A stretch of 64,000 nt of DNA, taken from assembly GCF_012027495.1 (NCBI RefSeq), contig NZ_SNUK01000001.1:124001-188000 (forward strand). Direction: 5' to 3'. Made by a program: the position numbers and the translations under genes. Every line of letters starts with the position of its first letter. The first letter of the stretch is position 1. The stretch is from Thermococcus sp. JdF3. Its GTDB lineage: Archaea; Methanobacteriota_B; Thermococci; Thermococcales; Thermococcaceae. The notes under the pieces are model-generated. The model saw only the letters and a program-made list of their open reading frames with translations, searched no databases and was not told the origin of the DNA. Shown here one piece after another: positions 29,026-37,597 of the stretch.

Positions 29026-29961
29026 ATGAAAGCCCTATCAAAAATCGAGGTTAGGGTACTTTTGAAACTTAGGGAGGAAAGGAGCATAACCGAGCTGGCC
29101 GGGGAACTGGGCCTGTCAATCTCCCGAACCTCAGCTCTCGTTGCATCCCTCGAAAGAAAGGATCTGATAAAGACTGAAAGAATGGGCAGGCATAAAACAG
29201 TATCGTTAAGCGATGCAAAAGCCGCGGAGCTTTTTAAGATGGTAGTTTTCAAGTTCCACCACATGTGCCTTGAGAACATCCTGACCGGGAAGAATCTCTC
29301 CCTTCTTGCGGTTCTCAAGGACACCCCGTTAAGTGCTTACGAGCTCTGCATAAAGAGCAACCTTTCGAGGAGCACCTTCTACCATGTAACTGGAAGGCTG
29401 TCCAATTACGGCATCATTGGAAAGAAAAATGGGGAGTATTTTCTGATTGAAAGGTATAGGTTGTTCCACGAGTTTGCCAGGGAATTCTATGAGCTGCAGA
29501 ATTCCATCAAAGCGAGGGGGTTCTCCGCTGATTCTGTCGTGGTGTGGAGCGGGGTTGGGGAGTTCATTCTATCAACAGGTGAGTACAGGGGGAAAGACGT
29601 TGGAAACTTTCACCTAACTGGGCTTGAAAGGTTCGGTGATTTTGGAATGGAGCTTATTGGGACCGGGCAGTATCACTACTACTATTCTGAAAATGTAAAG
29701 AAACTTTCTCTGGAAGAGATCGTTGTGCATGCGCTGCTCATTGATTTTAATCCCCGGACGATTCTGTATTCAATCGTCCTTTTGCTAGCGTATAGGGATA
29801 AAATAGATCAGAAAACTCTTTTTAAACTCTGCAGGAAATACGATGTCAGCGTGAGCGGATTGTTGAAATACCTCGAAGGCAAAGAGGTTAACAAATACCC
29901 TTATCCATCCATGGAGGAAGTGAAAGAAATCTTCAAAATGTACTTTGGTGAAAGGAAGTGA
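29026..29961 (+). CDS. Tandem winged-helix regulator / antitoxin-like protein
   Basis: 311 residues. Two HTH units: SITELAGELGLSISRTSALVASL and PLSAYELCIKSNLSRSTFYHV (quoted in part). The C-terminal part has no known motif. TATA TTATATATAA (28999 centre) is 26 bp from ATG 29026 and there is no ribosome site, so translation is probably leaderless. A nucleotidyltransferase gene follows with a GTGA overlap, as in AbiE-like type IV toxin-antitoxin pairs. Likely the antitoxin and repressor of that pair. Confidence 0.75.
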   Translation: MKALSKIEVRVLLKLREERSITELAGELGLSISRTSALVASLERKDLIKTERMGRHKTVSLSDAKAAELFKMVVFKFHHMCLENILTGKNLSLLAVLKDTPLSAYELCIKSNLSRSTFYHVTGRLSNYGIIGKKNGEYFLIERYRLFHEFAREFYELQNSIKARGFSADSVVVWSGVGEFILSTGEYRGKDVGNFHLTGLERFGDFGMELIGTGQYHYYYSENVKKLSLEEIVVHALLIDFNPRTILYSIVLLLAYRDKIDQKTLFKLCRKYDVSVSGLLKYLEGKEVNKYPYPSMEEVKEIFKMYFGERK

Positions 29962-30195
29962 GCGCGGTAACCAGGGAGAGGATAATATCCGAGCTCCATC
30001 TGCTTGAGGAGAAAGCCAGATTGCTGCACATTGAGCCCCTGCAGGTCTACTTGATTGGCGGTGGGAATTAGGGCTTTTACCTTCTGAGAGCGGGGGATAG
30101 GAAGGATTAGAAGGATTAGTTTGATGGAGCCCGAAAGAGTTAAAAAGATTAAGACTATACAAACCATTGGAAGCAGTGACCAATGTCAAAAATTT

Positions 30196-30250
30196 CACCC
30201 GCTCCCCTGTGAAGCCTGTCCGATGATAGGAGGGGGCGGATGAGCGGGTG
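30196..30250. repeat. Inverted repeat CACCCGCTC ... GAGCGGGTG inside the insertion
   Basis: Perfect 9-bp arms (30196-30204 and 30242-30250) around a 37-nt loop, just past the 3' end of the 30267-30791 gene. In that gene's mRNA it would fold as a hairpin in the 3' untranslated part: a terminator, RNA element or element end. Confidence 0.6.
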
Positions 30251-30266
30251 TGTCCTTTGGCTCTTT

Positions 30267-30791
30267 TTAATGTTTTAATCCTCTTCTCCGGAGATTAACG
30301 TAATTATCCGCTACCGTTATCAGAATACTCCTCTGGATGTAATACTCCAGCTCTTTCTCAATTTGCTTCTGTGTTACGACATCTTTTTCTTTTTGTGCCT
30401 TCCATAGCTTTCGTTTTAGCTCCTCTATAGCCGGGGCGATATCTCCTTCCTTTACAATTGAAATCTGCATATCTTCAAATCTATCCACAACCGCTCTCCA
30501 GAGCTTGTCGTCCACCATAATTTCCAGTCCAAAACGGGCATGGTATTCAACATCCTCCCAGAAGTAGTGGTCGATTTTGGTGTGATATTTAATTTCGAGG
30601 TAGTATTTTTCCAGGGCTTTTTCCAGTTTGGGTTTGAATTCGTTTTTTAGGTATTGATTCCGGTTTCTTTTAACTTCCCTGAAATGTCTTATCCCCCTGA
30701 ACTCCCTTACAATTTTGGGTAGATCATCGTAATCTGCTATTACAATTGCAGCTGCTTTGTTGCTTTCATCAATGGCGATTACAACCGGCAT
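30267..30791 (-). CDS. Protein of insertion element, possibly RNase H-like fold
   Basis: 174 residues, not recognised with certainty. It starts PVVIAIDESNKAAAIVIADY, where I-D-E-S after a beta strand resembles the first catalytic strand of RNase H-like proteins (e.g. DUF3800), and ends ITVADNYVNLRRR, where A-D-N could supply the last acidic residue. The middle is helical and rich in Lys/Glu. TATA-like TTATTATAAATT (about 30816-30829) gives a very short leader before ATG 30791. It is the only gene of the 984-bp insertion, so it may mobilise it. Inference only. Confidence 0.6.
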   Translation of the reverse strand: MPVVIAIDESNKAAAIVIADYDDLPKIVREFRGIRHFREVKRNRNQYLKNEFKPKLEKALEKYYLEIKYHTKIDHYFWEDVEYHARFGLEIMVDDKLWRAVVDRFEDMQISIVKEGDIAPAIEELKRKLWKAQKEKDVVTQKQIEKELEYYIQRSILITVADNYVNLRRRGLKH

Positions 30792-31633
30792 ATGTGATCC
30801 ATGGTTAATTGCATGGGAAATTTATAATAATTTCTTCGGAGGCCAGTTGGCTCACGGGGCTCTTTAGGTTGGCATTGCCTTTTAAAAGAGCTCTTATGCC
30901 GCTTCTGCCGTGCTGGCGGTTGTTTTATTTTCAATAATTCTGTGAATGAAGTGTGAGTCCGCTACCCTGTATCCCCAAACAATGCCGGTAATGTTCCCCC
31001 AATAACACGATAAGTTTTTATTTTCCTGGATAGTACTGACGGCGGTGGGAATCTGGCCCTTAGGGGGCTTAAAAGTGCAACAAAGGATATTGACGTTGTG
31101 GTAACAAACGGGGGACAGTACTCTCTTCTGGAGGCTCTCCTGGAAACTCCTGTACCAAAACTTCCAGTCTATTTGAGGCAGTACCGTTCTCAATGGGACT
31201 ACACTCTGGGGATGAGCGCTAGATATATGCACCCCCTACATGAGTTTAACCTTGATGTTTTTGTCAGGAGAGTTCTTAACAGGCTGTACCTGTCTGAGAG
31301 CATGGTTTCAAGGGCTGAGGTTCCCGAAGATTTTGAATCCCACGAGTTCTTTAGAGTTTGTCTTGTTTCAAAAGAGGATATTTTCCTGTTTAAAAGTATA
31401 ACTTCAATGGAACGGGTGAGGGACGTTGAGGATTTGATCGCACTTGTTGAAACCGGGCTGGACTATGGGATAATCATTCAGGAGCTTGAAAACCAGCTTT
31501 CCGGGGATGAGTCCCTTAAGGATTTAATCCCTTTAATGATGCACCGTGTTGGCCTTTTAATGGAGCAGATTGGGACTGTGAAAGGACTCATTCATCTTAG
31601 GGAATATTTGGAGGAAAATATGGGGTGACTCTC

Positions 31634-31702
31634 ATGAGCGAGAGGCGAGCCAGCCCTGTAGAAGAGTGCTAAAGGGACAGGGATAGTTTTTGCTGGGTCT
31701 GT
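31634..31702 (+). pseudogene. Decayed 5' stub of flippase gene
   Basis: ATGAGCGAGAGGCGAGCCAG and following bases align with the first ~68 bp of the intact flippase at 33558 (ATGAGCGAGGCAAGCCAGGC; later GGGACAGGGATAGTTTTTGC against GGGACGGGGATCGTTTTTGC), with indels and stops. GGTGACTCTC precedes it as a relic ribosome site. It directly follows the split nucleotidyltransferase. Confidence 0.75.
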
Positions 31703-31990
31703 TTTGCTGTATCATGTGTATCCTAAGCCTTATAAAGAAAAACATACAAAGCATACATCATGAGGGCCCCGATACTGAAGGAGAAAATACTGAGGGAGCT
31801 GGCAGTTAGGGGGGATACCTCCGTTAGGGAACTTCTGGCCAGGTTTAAGGTTAACAGGCCTTATCTTTACAGAGTTCTCAGGTCACTGGAGAGCGATGGG
31901 GTAATAGTCCTTGAGATGGGGAAAGTACGTGTCCTTGACAAAAGGGCCCTCCTCTATGTGTGGGGGGCAGAAAAGAGGAAGATATTCCGA
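31690..31990. repeat. Source copy of the 28661-28960 duplication
   Basis: Promoter (TTATAAAG, then CATACA-aag-CATACA direct repeats) and the first ~75 codons of the AbiEi-like gene, duplicated 3 kb upstream. Confidence 0.85.
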
Positions 31991-32335
31991 GTCATTAAGG
32001 GGGTGACTTTCAGGGTGAGGCCCAGGGAGGTCAGGGACTTTGTGGTGTTCTCTGGAACGTCAGCGCTTTGGGTTCTGGGAAAAGTTATGGAGCCGAGCTT
32101 TGGGACTGCGTATATTAGAGTGGAGCATTTTGAGAAGTTAAAACAAATTGGACTCAAACGCGAGGGGTATCCAATCAGGTTCTACTCATATGATGAAGGG
32201 GTTTTTAACTATACGGTGAACATACGGGGATACAGGCTGCCGGTGATTGAGCAGGTTATTGCCGATGCCCTTGGGGAGGGGGTGTATACGAGGGTCATTG
32301 AAGACGTGCTGGAGGAGATAGAATGGAAGAGATAG
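31760..32335 (+). CDS. AbiEi-like antitoxin / winged-helix regulator
   Basis: 191 residues. N-terminal winged helix (TSVRELLARFKVNRPYLYRVL), then a domain with VVFSGTSALWVLGKV that resembles AbiEi-type antitoxins (S-x-x-S-A-L-x-x-L). TATA TTATAAAG at 31730-31737 lies ~25 bp from the ATG and there is no ribosome site: leaderless. CATACA direct repeats between TATA and ATG may be its own operator. Overlaps the nucleotidyltransferase gene by 13 bp. Confidence 0.78.
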   Translation: MRAPILKEKILRELAVRGDTSVRELLARFKVNRPYLYRVLRSLESDGVIVLEMGKVRVLDKRALLYVWGAEKRKIFRVIKGVTFRVRPREVRDFVVFSGTSALWVLGKVMEPSFGTAYIRVEHFEKLKQIGLKREGYPIRFYSYDEGVFNYTVNIRGYRLPVIEQVIADALGEGVYTRVIEDVLEEIEWKR

Positions 32336-33081
32336 CGGTGAGAAGCTGGGACAATCCGATAATCAGGGAATCCCATGAGTGGATGCTGAAAGTTGGCAGG
32401 GGCTTGAAGGAAGAGCTTGTACTGGTCGGGGGCTGGGCCACCTATCTTCAAGCCCGGAAACTGGATAGCAGGGCTCTGCCGTCTCTGGATATCGATTTTG
32501 TTGCTTTGAGGGAAAATTTTGGGGCTATTGAAAAACATTTGCTGGCCAATAACTTCGTGCCGGTTAGTTTCAGGTATATCAAATATTATCGCGAGACCCT
32601 GGACGGGGAATTAAGGGAGATAAGCCTTGAAGAGTCCAAAGAGATTCCTCCGTACGAACTTAGAGAACTGTTTCTGGACATTTTGTGGGATGAAAAAGTG
32701 AGCCCGATGAGCTTTGCACATCCCTACGTTAAGGTGCTTTTTGAAAAGGAACTCTATGACGAAATTGGAGATCTTAGAGTAGCCCTTCCTGAGGTCATCC
32801 TGTCAATGAAGTTCCTGATAGAGAAAAACAAGTACAGGGGGCAGAAGCAGATAAAGGATCTGGTTGACATTTACGTGCTGGCCACTGCTCCCGGGGAGCT
32901 GGACTTCGGGATATTTAAACTGCTGTACTCCCATGAAAAATTCAACTTGGATTGGGTGATTCGATATTTCAAGGAGAATGAGGAGTTCCTGGCTTCAGTG
33001 GGGCGGGAACTGGGGATAATATTTGATAGGGAGGAGTTTTTATTCATCATCAACGAGCTGAAAGAGGCCTTGGGGGGATAA
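32323..33081 (+). CDS. AbiEii-like nucleotidyltransferase (toxin partner)
   Basis: 252 residues. LVLVGGWATYLQAR followed by LPSLDIDFV gives the G-G...D-x-D nucleotidyltransferase site. Helical C-terminal half with VILSMKFLIEKNKYRGQKQIKDLVDIYVL (quoted in part), typical of type IV AbiEii toxins, which modify tRNA or other targets. ATG 32323 has GGAGATAG upstream and overlaps the antitoxin gene. Appears intact. Confidence 0.82.
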   Translation: MEEIAVRSWDNPIIRESHEWMLKVGRGLKEELVLVGGWATYLQARKLDSRALPSLDIDFVALRENFGAIEKHLLANNFVPVSFRYIKYYRETLDGELREISLEESKEIPPYELRELFLDILWDEKVSPMSFAHPYVKVLFEKELYDEIGDLRVALPEVILSMKFLIEKNKYRGQKQIKDLVDIYVLATAPGELDFGIFKLLYSHEKFNLDWVIRYFKENEEFLASVGRELGIIFDREEFLFIINELKEALGG

Positions 33082-33084
33082 CCT

Positions 33085-33136
33085 ATGAGTGAGGCAAATC
33101 AAACCCTGTATGTTGCATGGGAAATAGTTATTTTTC
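33085..33136 (+). pseudogene. Second decayed 5' stub of flippase gene
   Basis: ATGAGTGAGGCAAATCAAAC aligns with the flippase start ATGAGCGAGGCAAGCCAGGC (M-S-E-A-x-Q-x-L), then decays. It directly follows the second nucleotidyltransferase gene, as the first stub follows the first one. Confidence 0.65.
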
Positions 33137-33194
33137 TTTCAATAACTGAAAACTTATTAAGATCACACTCCATCAAAATGTTAGGTGAACTGGA

Positions 33195-33530
33195 ACGTTT
33201 AAGATAGTCCGCCTCTGTCTGGAGAGCGGCTTACCCGAGCCCGAGTTTAGGGAGGAAGCTGGAGGTTTCGTTGTCCTTTTGAGGAAGGACATTTATACAA
33301 GGGATTACCTGAGAAAGCTGGGTTTAAATGAAAGGCAGATTAAGGCCGTGCTCTACGTGAAGGAGAATGGGAAGATCGGGAATAAGGAGTATCAGGAGTT
33401 GTTTAATGTTTCGAGACAGACGGCAACAAGGGATCTGAGTGATTTGGTTAGATTGGGAATTTTCAAACGTGTCGAGAAAGGGAAGTATAAGCTAAAGACT
33501 CACCGTGAGTCAAATATGAGTCAATCATGA
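33195..33530 (+). pseudogene. C-terminal fragment of AlbA_2/RecG-like ATP-binding regulator
   Basis: About 110 residues, starting in mid-gene without a start codon: TFKIVRLCLESGLPEPEFRE then the winged helix GNKEYQELFNVSRQTATRDL. These are the end of the Schlafen AlbA_2-type ATPase family, for which 44030-45316 is a full-length (not closely related) example. The part from codon 33279 could be translated as an 83-residue HTH protein, but no ribosome site was found. Confidence 0.7.
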
Positions 33531-33544
33531 GTCAAATGAGTCAA
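33506..33544. repeat. Four direct repeats TGAGTCAA before flippase gene
   Basis: TGAGTCAA at 33506, 33517, 33528 and 33537 (spacing 11, 11 and 9 bp), ending 13 bp before the flippase ATG and overlapping the end of the HTH fragment. Either a regulator site with near-helical phasing or a slippage product. Far too short to be a CRISPR. Confidence 0.55.
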
Positions 33545-33557
33545 AAGGTGAAATCCC

Positions 33558-35087
33558 ATGAGCGAGGCAAGCCAGGCACTGCAGAGGATTGCCAGGGGGA
33601 CGGGGATCGTTTTTGCCGGGACTGTCATTTCAATGTTCTTCGGGTTTTTGAGCAGGGCGGTTATTGCGAGGTACTTTTCCACTGGAGAGTACGGTGTGTT
33701 CAACCTGGCATTGACCGTCCTCAACATCGCCCTTGTGATAGCTATGCTAGGCTTCCAGAACGCTTTACCGAGGGAGGTCGCGTTTTACAGGGAAAAAGAA
33801 CCCTCGAAGGTTAGAGACTTGATTTCAACGGCCCTGGTGATCGTGGCATTGAACAGCGTAATCTGGACGGCCGTCCTCTTCGCCGGCGCGGGGGACATCT
33901 CCCGGCTCTTCGGCGATGAGAGGTTGGCGGGAGCGCTGAGGATAGTGGTCTTTGCCTTACCGTTTTGGGCGCTGACAGGGGTCATTATTTCGGTATCGAG
34001 GGGCTTTGGAAGGGTCAGGGAGCAGGTGTATTTTCAGAATATAATCTATCCACTACTGTTCATGGTCTTCGTTGCGGTCGGGGCATTTTTGAAGTTCCCG
34101 TTTGATTTTGTGTTTGCGGCTTACGTTATCTCATGGGGCCTGACGTTTCTGGCTCTGGTATTTAGTAGTTGGAAGGTTGATCTGCTTAAATTCACGATTT
34201 CATTGAGTTCAAAGCTCGGAAAAGAGCTGGTTAAATTCTCAGTTCCCCTCATGCTAACTGGTATTGCTGGTTTTGTAATGACGTGGACTGATACTTTGAT
34301 GCTTGGTTATTACCTGGGTTCTGATGTTGTTGGTCTGTATAATGGTGCTGCCCCGATTGCCAAGCTTTTGCCGATATTTTTGAATTCTGCGGGGCTGATT
34401 TTTCCACCTTTGGTTACTGTCCTTTATGTTCAAGGAAAGCTTAAAGAAATGGGCAGGGTTTATCAGATACTGACCAAGTGGATATTTTTGGCTACTTTCC
34501 CATTATTTTCCCTGATCTTTTTATTCCCTGAGCCCACTATAAGCCTCTTCTTTGGAGCTAAGTATGTTTCAGCGGCTCCGGCACTTCAGATTCTGGCTTT
34601 GGGTTTTATGTTCCACACGTTTTTGGGGTTAAATGGATGGAGCTTAATTGTCATCGGGGAGAGCAATTTTATAATGTACTCCACATTAATTTCCGCAGTA
34701 ATAAACGTTGTTTTGAACGCGCTCTTAATCCCAAGTTATAATATCGAGGGCGCAGCTATAGCCACTGCTGCCTCATATTTTGTAACAAATGTTTTGAATT
34801 CCCTCAGGCTTTATCAGAGGACTAAAATCCATCCCTTCAGCTGGAACTACGTTAAGCCGCTAGTTATTAGTTTTGTTTTGTTGGGATTGATTCAGAGCCT
34901 GCATTTGAAAGTGCCGAGTATATGGTATGCTATCCCGGTTTTGATTGTTTTTCTTGCAGTGTATATGTTCCTGGTTCTTTTGAGCAGGAGCATTGACAAG
35001 GAAGACGTTGAGCTATTTTTAGCGATAGAAAAGAGGTTGGGGGTTGATTTGAGAGTGATAAAAATAGTATTAAAGAGGTTTGTTTAG
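33558..35087 (+). CDS. Polysaccharide flippase (MOP superfamily, Wzx-like)
   Basis: 509 residues with about 14 membrane helices. It begins IARGTGIVFAGTVISMFFGF, the N-terminal pattern of Wzx/RfbX flippases, which move lipid-linked glycans across the membrane. Start ATG 33558 with AAAAGGTGAAATCCC upstream. Ends 4 bp inside the convergent sulfatase-like gene. Codon use becomes AT-rich in the 3' half. Two stubs of its 5' end lie upstream, marking earlier rearrangements. Would feed AglB. Confidence 0.9.
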   Translation: MSEASQALQRIARGTGIVFAGTVISMFFGFLSRAVIARYFSTGEYGVFNLALTVLNIALVIAMLGFQNALPREVAFYREKEPSKVRDLISTALVIVALNSVIWTAVLFAGAGDISRLFGDERLAGALRIVVFALPFWALTGVIISVSRGFGRVREQVYFQNIIYPLLFMVFVAVGAFLKFPFDFVFAAYVISWGLTFLALVFSSWKVDLLKFTISLSSKLGKELVKFSVPLMLTGIAGFVMTWTDTLMLGYYLGSDVVGLYNGAAPIAKLLPIFLNSAGLIFPPLVTVLYVQGKLKEMGRVYQILTKWIFLATFPLFSLIFLFPEPTISLFFGAKYVSAAPALQILALGFMFHTFLGLNGWSLIVIGESNFIMYSTLISAVINVVLNALLIPSYNIEGAAIATAASYFVTNVLNSLRLYQRTKIHPFSWNYVKPLVISFVLLGLIQSLHLKVPSIWYAIPVLIVFLAVYMFLVLLSRSIDKEDVELFLAIEKRLGVDLRVIKIVLKRFV

Positions 35088-36010
35088 ACCTTGCCCTTGA
35101 GTTTTAGGTTTTTTATTGCTTTTTTTAATCTTAAACTTTCAACGTCTCGTCTTTTTTTTGGTCTCTCTATTATTAGCCAAGGAACTTTTACCAAGGGGTT
35201 AATTCTAATACCTTTAGGATGACCATAGACGTTTATCGGGATTATCCGGTGCAAACGCTCACCAAATGCTTCTCCATGATCGGAGGTTATCACTATTTTC
35301 CCATCAAGTATTTTTACAAGTTTTTCGACATATTTAAGTGCTATCCTAAGGTTTTCACGATAAGCATGTTCAACAATATCTATTGGTAGCCTGCCTTCTG
35401 CAACTAAGTCCCATACAGTTCGGTCCCTCCATTGCATAACCCCATTCAACACAGCCTCTCGATGTTTAGAGAATCCTGTCTCTTCAGGCAATCTCAACGT
35501 CAAATATGGGAAGTGAGGTTGCATGAAATGTATTATAAAACGTTTGGTAGGATATTCTTTGAGAGCAAGTTTCGTGTATTCGTAGACTGTTCTAGGATGA
35601 ACAGTATTCAGGTTATCATCCCAACCGTCTTTCCATACGGGTATTATCTTATAGAATTTCCCTTTAAGCAACATATCAACAAAAGGATTGGCAGTTATAT
35701 ACACAATGTTTTTAAATTTTCCCTCTCCAAAATTGTTTAGTAAAAATTCTGCTGTCATAGAACCTTTGGAAATCCTGTATTCAAGTTTCCCTTGAGTATA
35801 AAGTCTTGTTTTTTTTATTTCTTCTTTGAAGATATCAAAACGACATGCATCAAGAATTATCAAATGATTCCAATATTCCGACATCACAGAGAACCCTTTA
35901 TTCGTTCTATAAACCAACGGGCCTACATGCCATACAAATACATTTTTCCACCAGTGAGGATCTGTGCCATATCTTTTGATTGTTGATAGTTTGCTTAGGT
36001 ACTTCAACAT
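35084..36010 (-). CDS. Sulfatase / alkaline-phosphatase-like protein
   Basis: 308 residues. LIILDACRFDIF carries the Asp and the position of a C-x-R sulfatase-like nucleophile (here A-C-R-F, not the strict C-x-P-x-R). KIVITSDHGEAFGERLH is the conserved S-D-H-G-E metal motif, and FMQPHFPY another metal segment. Such proteins in glycan clusters act as sulfatases or phospho-alcohol transferases. ATG 36010 is 4 nt after GGGGGTG. AT-rich, like its neighbours. Confidence 0.75.
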   Translation of the reverse strand: MLKYLSKLSTIKRYGTDPHWWKNVFVWHVGPLVYRTNKGFSVMSEYWNHLIILDACRFDIFKEEIKKTRLYTQGKLEYRISKGSMTAEFLLNNFGEGKFKNIVYITANPFVDMLLKGKFYKIIPVWKDGWDDNLNTVHPRTVYEYTKLALKEYPTKRFIIHFMQPHFPYLTLRLPEETGFSKHREAVLNGVMQWRDRTVWDLVAEGRLPIDIVEHAYRENLRIALKYVEKLVKILDGKIVITSDHGEAFGERLHRIIPINVYGHPKGIRINPLVKVPWLIIERPKKRRDVESLRLKKAIKNLKLKGKV

Positions 36011-36019
36011 ATACACCCC

Positions 36020-37597
36020 CTACTCATTTATCACGCGGTTCTTTAGCACTATAGTAGATAGTCCATTTGAATATACTACACTATTCAGCTTTGACAGCTG
36101 GTGAAGAATTCTATCTACATCCCATCCAAGATATCTCTCCATTCCGGAAAGATACACTTTTTGCCCAACAGGCAAGATAACATAGTTTGCTTGCTTAATA
36201 GATATATTAATGTTAGGATATAAAAAATAATATATCCCACCATGCTCCCTAACACCGTTGCTCATGATGAAGAATATAGGGGGATAATAATTTTCCACAT
36301 GAACATTCCATTCTTGTGGTGCAACACGAGCTGGGAAAGAGACTAAAAGCAATACGGTAAGGAAAAATACAGAGGATATCCTTGCTATTTTTGTGTCTTT
36401 TTTACTGAAATACCGAGCAACTAGAATTCCAACGATTAAAGACACAGCAAGGGCAGGCCTACCAATAAATTGCCCAAACGAAAATCCAAATACGAGAAGA
36501 AATACGCCAGCAGAGATAAAAAACGAAAATATTAAGATCCAGTAACCAAAAAATTCCCTTTTATATTTTTTCAGGAGATAAATAGCAAACAACAATAAAA
36601 ATGCATTGTACAAAATATTAATTATGGAAGGTATATGAATATTCAGGGGCTTTATTGAGGACGATGTAACAACAGCCCCGCCTTCTGATTTGAATAGATG
36701 GAATATAATTTTGTCTATTTGTTGAAGATATACTAAAGGCATTTTTAGAATATAACTTGGGCCGAATGATGATATAAAAAAGATGCTATATGCAGTTAGT
36801 ATAATGAGGAACACGGCTATCTGTGTTAAAATACGGGGTGCTGATTTAGAGTTGCCAGTGAGAAAAATATTTCTCCCATAGTAAAGTGTAAATGCAATGA
36901 GCAACATTAACATGCTCTCAGGATGTGTCACAACCGTCCCACAATAAACCAAAGAAAACAGTATAAAACCCTTTTCAGGCGAGATACTTGTATTTAGCAT
37001 TATAATTAGTGCCGTTATAAGAAGTATCTGTCCAAAAAGCTGGGGAGAAAAATACTCAAAAGAATAAATAAAACCCTCCGAAAATAATATCAAGAGATAC
37101 ACGCCTACCCACCGTGAGCTTTTCCCCAAAGTGACCAAGAGTAGTAAAAACATGATAGTTAAAAGAACATACAGAAAAGATGCAAGCTCTATTCTTAGTG
37201 GTACCTTAACAAGAACACTAACTATGCCGACTATATATGAAAACCCCGGAAATGCACTATAATCAACGTGCCTTGCTAATTCGAAGTCTCTCCTAAGTAA
37301 AAGTGACGTAAGTTGTAACATTTTTATTACGTCGGGATTATTTGTTATATTTGGATAAAACGAAATAGGAACAGCAAGGAAAATAGACGCTCCAACAACT
37401 CCCGCAAGTGATATGCCTAAGTCTTTGAGAATCAATAGTCCCAGGATAATAACTATGAGTATCAGAAGTGAAGCAATGTAATATGTTTGAAGATGATAGT
37501 ATATTCTGTAGTATTCCCTGAAGAGATACGTCCATACGGTTGTCATGTTAATAAACAGGAGAATTACTATCAATAATTTCCATAAGTCCCTCCTCAT
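36020..37597 (-). CDS. Large polytopic membrane protein of glycan cluster
   Basis: 525 residues with about 13 membrane helices and a short C-terminal outer part (VREHGGIYYFLYPN...). The layout resembles GT-C glycosyltransferases or EpsG/Wzy polymerases, but no signature could be matched. It overlaps the GT4 gene by 50 nt, starting at ATG 37597 with GGAGATGGG upstream; a later ATG (37546) lacks a ribosome site. Strongly AT-rich. Exact role unknown. Confidence 0.7.
   Translation of the reverse strand: MRRDLWKLLIVILLFINMTTVWTYLFREYYRIYYHLQTYYIASLLILIVIILGLLILKDLGISLAGVVGASIFLAVPISFYPNITNNPDVIKMLQLTSLLLRRDFELARHVDYSAFPGFSYIVGIVSVLVKVPLRIELASFLYVLLTIMFLLLLVTLGKSSRWVGVYLLILFSEGFIYSFEYFSPQLFGQILLITALIIMLNTSISPEKGFILFSLVYCGTVVTHPESMLMLLIAFTLYYGRNIFLTGNSKSAPRILTQIAVFLIILTAYSIFFISSFGPSYILKMPLVYLQQIDKIIFHLFKSEGGAVVTSSSIKPLNIHIPSIINILYNAFLLLFAIYLLKKYKREFFGYWILIFSFFISAGVFLLVFGFSFGQFIGRPALAVSLIVGILVARYFSKKDTKIARISSVFFLTVLLLVSFPARVAPQEWNVHVENYYPPIFFIMSNGVREHGGIYYFLYPNINISIKQANYVILPVGQKVYLSGMERYLGWDVDRILHQLSKLNSVVYSNGLSTIVLKNRVINE

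Larger units (their letters stand above)
30069..31052. mobile_element. 984-bp insertion flanked by 12-bp direct repeats GGCGGTGGGAAT
   Basis: Direct repeats at 30057-30068 and 31041-31052 bound exactly 984 bp; removing one repeat plus the insert restores the nucleotidyltransferase frame. It holds one protein gene (30267-30791, minus) and a 9-bp-arm inverted repeat at its 3' side (30196-30250). No terminal inverted repeats or known transposase are visible. Other parts (30840-31040) hold nothing recognised. Confidence 0.7.
29958..31628 (+). pseudogene. Nucleotidyltransferase gene split by 984-bp insertion
   Basis: The 5' part (29958-30068) encodes VSAVTRERIISELHLLEEKA...VYLIGGGN then a stop. 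The 3' part (31041-31628) resumes in frame at GGGNLALRGLKSATKDIDVVV and runs to 31628. Joined at the shared GGCGGTGGGAAT they give a ~229-residue nucleotidyltransferase with the G-G-G-N...T-K-D-I-D active site, the toxin-like partner of the HTH gene upstream. The insertion separates the two halves of the catalytic motif. The 3' part might start internally at 31098, but would lack the active site. Confidence 0.85.

Noticed and set aside
30894-31232. Open frame on the minus strand across the right junction of the 984-bp insertion
   Set aside because: It crosses the insertion border, runs antisense to the clear nucleotidyltransferase 3' part, and has no recognisable start signals.
33506-33544. 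Possible CRISPR-like array (TGAGTCAA units)
   Set aside because: Units are 8 bp with 1-3 bp between them; no spacers, leader or cas genes. No CRISPR array seen anywhere in the window.
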